Positions 12,002-13,062 of a stretch of 13,062 bases of DNA are shown here, piece by piece. This stretch comes from JBDNBY01 sp039767595 (GTDB lineage Bacteria; Pseudomonadota; Alphaproteobacteria; Rhodobacterales; Rhodobacteraceae). The notes beneath the pieces are model-generated. The model did not search any database, was not told where the DNA came from, and worked only from the letters and a program-made list of their open reading frames with translations. Numbering within the stretch: position 1 is the stretch's first letter; every line of letters starts with the position of its first letter. The position numbers and the translations under genes were made by a program. The stretch lies in the NCBI GenBank assembly GCA_039767595.1, contig JBDNBY010000023.1, positions 1 to 13,062 of the forward strand, given 5' to 3'.

Positions 12002-13062
12002 GCGGGGATGGCTTGGGTGTCAAGCCAGTCTTGCCATGCGATTTTGGCCCGATCGGTGTAGGCTTTGTACCGATCTTTACGCCCTTTGCGGCCGCCTTTG
12101 GCGTCGATGGGACGAAAGAGGCCAAAGTTCACATTCATCGGCTGGAAGGTTTTTGCATCCGCCCCGCCTGTGATATGCGTGACCAAGGCGCCCATAGCCG
12201 TATCTTGTGGCACGGCGGGAATATCGAGGCCCAGCAGCTCAGCGGCGGCATAGCGGCCCGCCAAGAGGCCCATTGCAGCACTCTCGACATATCCTTCAAC
12301 CCCTGTGATTTGGCCGGCAAATCTTAAATTAGGTTGGGATTTCAGTCGCATAGACTCGTCAAGTAATGTTGGCGAGTTGATGAATGTATTGCGGTGAATG
12401 CCGCCCAATCGGGCAAAATCGGCGTTTTCCAGTGCGGGGATCATGCGCAGCACTTCGGATTGCGCGCCGTATTTCATTTTGGTTTGAAAGCCGACGATAT
12501 TATAAAGCGTGCCCAAGGCATTGTCGCGCCGCAGCTGAACAACGGCATAGGGGCGGTTGTCTGGGTCGTGCGGATTGGTCAGGCCCACAGGCTTCATCGG
12601 ACCAAAGCGCAGAGTTTCGCGGCCGCGTGCCGCCATCACTTCGATCGGCAGGCAGCCGTCGAAATACTTGGCGGTCTCGCCTTCGCGGAATTCTGTTTTA
12701 TCCGAAGCGATCAGCGCATCGATAAAGGCGTAATATTCGCCTTCGGTCATTGGACAATTGAGATAGGCCGTGCGCTCTTCTTCTGTGTCGCCCTTGTCAT
12801 AGCGTGATTGCATCCAAGCTTTGCTCATATCAACGCTGTCAAAATAGACAATCGGCGCAATCGCATCGAAAAACGCAAGCGCATCGGCCCCTGTGGCCGC
12901 GGCAATCGAGGCCGATAGCGCATCTGAGGTCAGTGGGCCTGTGGCGACGATCCAGTGCCCTTCGGTGGGGAGGGCGTTGATCTCTTGGTCGATGACTTCG
13001 ATATTGGGATGGGCGCGCACCGCTTGTGTCACGGCGGCGGAAAACCCATCGCGATCTACAGC
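11998..13062 (-). CDS. trmFO: TrmFO, folate/FAD-dependent tRNA (uracil-5-)-methyltransferase, 5' partial
   Basis: TrmFO makes m5U54 in the T-loop of tRNA with methylenetetrahydrofolate and FADH2. The frame is open to the window edge (AVDRDGFSAAVTQAV precedes a GTG at 13032, which is therefore not the start), so the N-terminal FAD-binding part is outside. Seen here: TGPLTS, PIVYFDSVDMSKAW, SRYDKGD, the catalytic-cysteine motif FDGCLPIEVMAARGRETLRF (TGC codon 12652-12654), the signature FGPMKPVGLTNP, RNTFINSP, and the C-terminal flavin segment AGQITGVEGYVESAAMGLLAGR. The end YTDRAKIAWQDWL is typical. At least 354 residues are present of about 440-450. It is first of the trmFO-gluQ pair on this strand. 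Confidence 0.96.
   Translation of the reverse strand, partial: AVDRDGFSAAVTQAVRAHPNIEVIDQEINALPTEGHWIVATGPLTSDALSASIAAATGADALAFFDAIAPIVYFDSVDMSKAWMQSRYDKGDTEEERTAYLNCPMTEGEYYAFIDALIASDKTEFREGETAKYFDGCLPIEVMAARGRETLRFGPMKPVGLTNPHDPDNRPYAVVQLRRDNALGTLYNIVGFQTKMKYGAQSEVLRMIPALENADFARLGGIHRNTFINSPTLLDESMRLKSQPNLRFAGQITGVEGYVESAAMGLLAGRYAAAELLGLDIPAVPQDTAMGALVTHITGGADAKTFQPMNVNFGLFRPIDAKGGRKGRKDRYKAYTDRAKIAWQDWLDTQAIPA

Noticed and set aside
12394..12807. 137-codon frame opposite trmFO
   Set aside because: Shadow of trmFO, no recognisable domain, no Shine-Dalgarno.
1..13062. Mobile element, prophage, CRISPR, toxin-antitoxin or tRNA gene
   Set aside because: No transposase, integrase, repeat-spacer array, toxin pair or cloverleaf was recognised; all genes are typical chromosomal ones.

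Overview
The window looks like a chromosomal segment of a marine alphaproteobacterium of the order Rhodobacterales (roseobacter group). The best evidence is a SciP (DUF1153) gene directly followed by a full-length CtrA gene. CtrA-type (TTAA-N7-TTAA) and alphaproteobacterial LexA-type (GTTC-N7-GTTC) sites, and the style of the LpxD, IscU-like and GluQ proteins, agree with this. The genus is not determined. Base composition looks moderate for the group (judged by eye, not calculated). No rRNA, tRNA, CRISPR, insertion sequence or phage gene was seen.

Layout. 1-845 (+): 3' part of a peptidoglycan L,D-transpeptidase, broken by an in-frame amber codon at 84-86. 894-3460 (+): an envelope lipid operon, lpxD, then a discrete acyl carrier protein, then a ketoacyl-ACP synthase. 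3457-4575 (-): mnmA, tail to tail with the synthase. 4683-5732 (+): sciP and ctrA, with an exact CtrA box between them. 5794-9995 (+): ligA and recG, coupled by an ATGA overlap. 10075-10197 (+): an unlisted 40-residue single-span membrane protein with its own Shine-Dalgarno, an SOS-type operator and a strong terminator. 10272-10712 (-): an IscU-like Fe-S scaffold protein, divergent from hisI (10769-11137, +). 11138-13062 (-): gluQ and the 5'-truncated trmFO, coupled by an ATGA overlap.

How they fit together. The left part concerns the cell envelope (peptidoglycan cross-linking, lipid A acylation). The middle joins the master cell-cycle regulator and its antagonist to DNA ligase and a fork-repair helicase. 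Three tRNA-modification genes (mnmA, gluQ, trmFO) are interspersed. MnmA and the Fe-S scaffold both belong to sulfur chemistry.

The most interesting locus is 9981-10273. It packs a CtrA-like site at the recG stop codon, four TGTTC repeats about 10 bp apart that include one exact GTTC-N7-GTTC box, an inverted CGAACAA arm, a 40-codon membrane peptide gene and an intrinsic terminator. By analogy with Caulobacter SidA, a tiny SOS-induced inner-membrane division inhibitor, this may be an undescribed SOS- and possibly cell-cycle-controlled checkpoint peptide. That function is inference; the sequence elements are directly visible.
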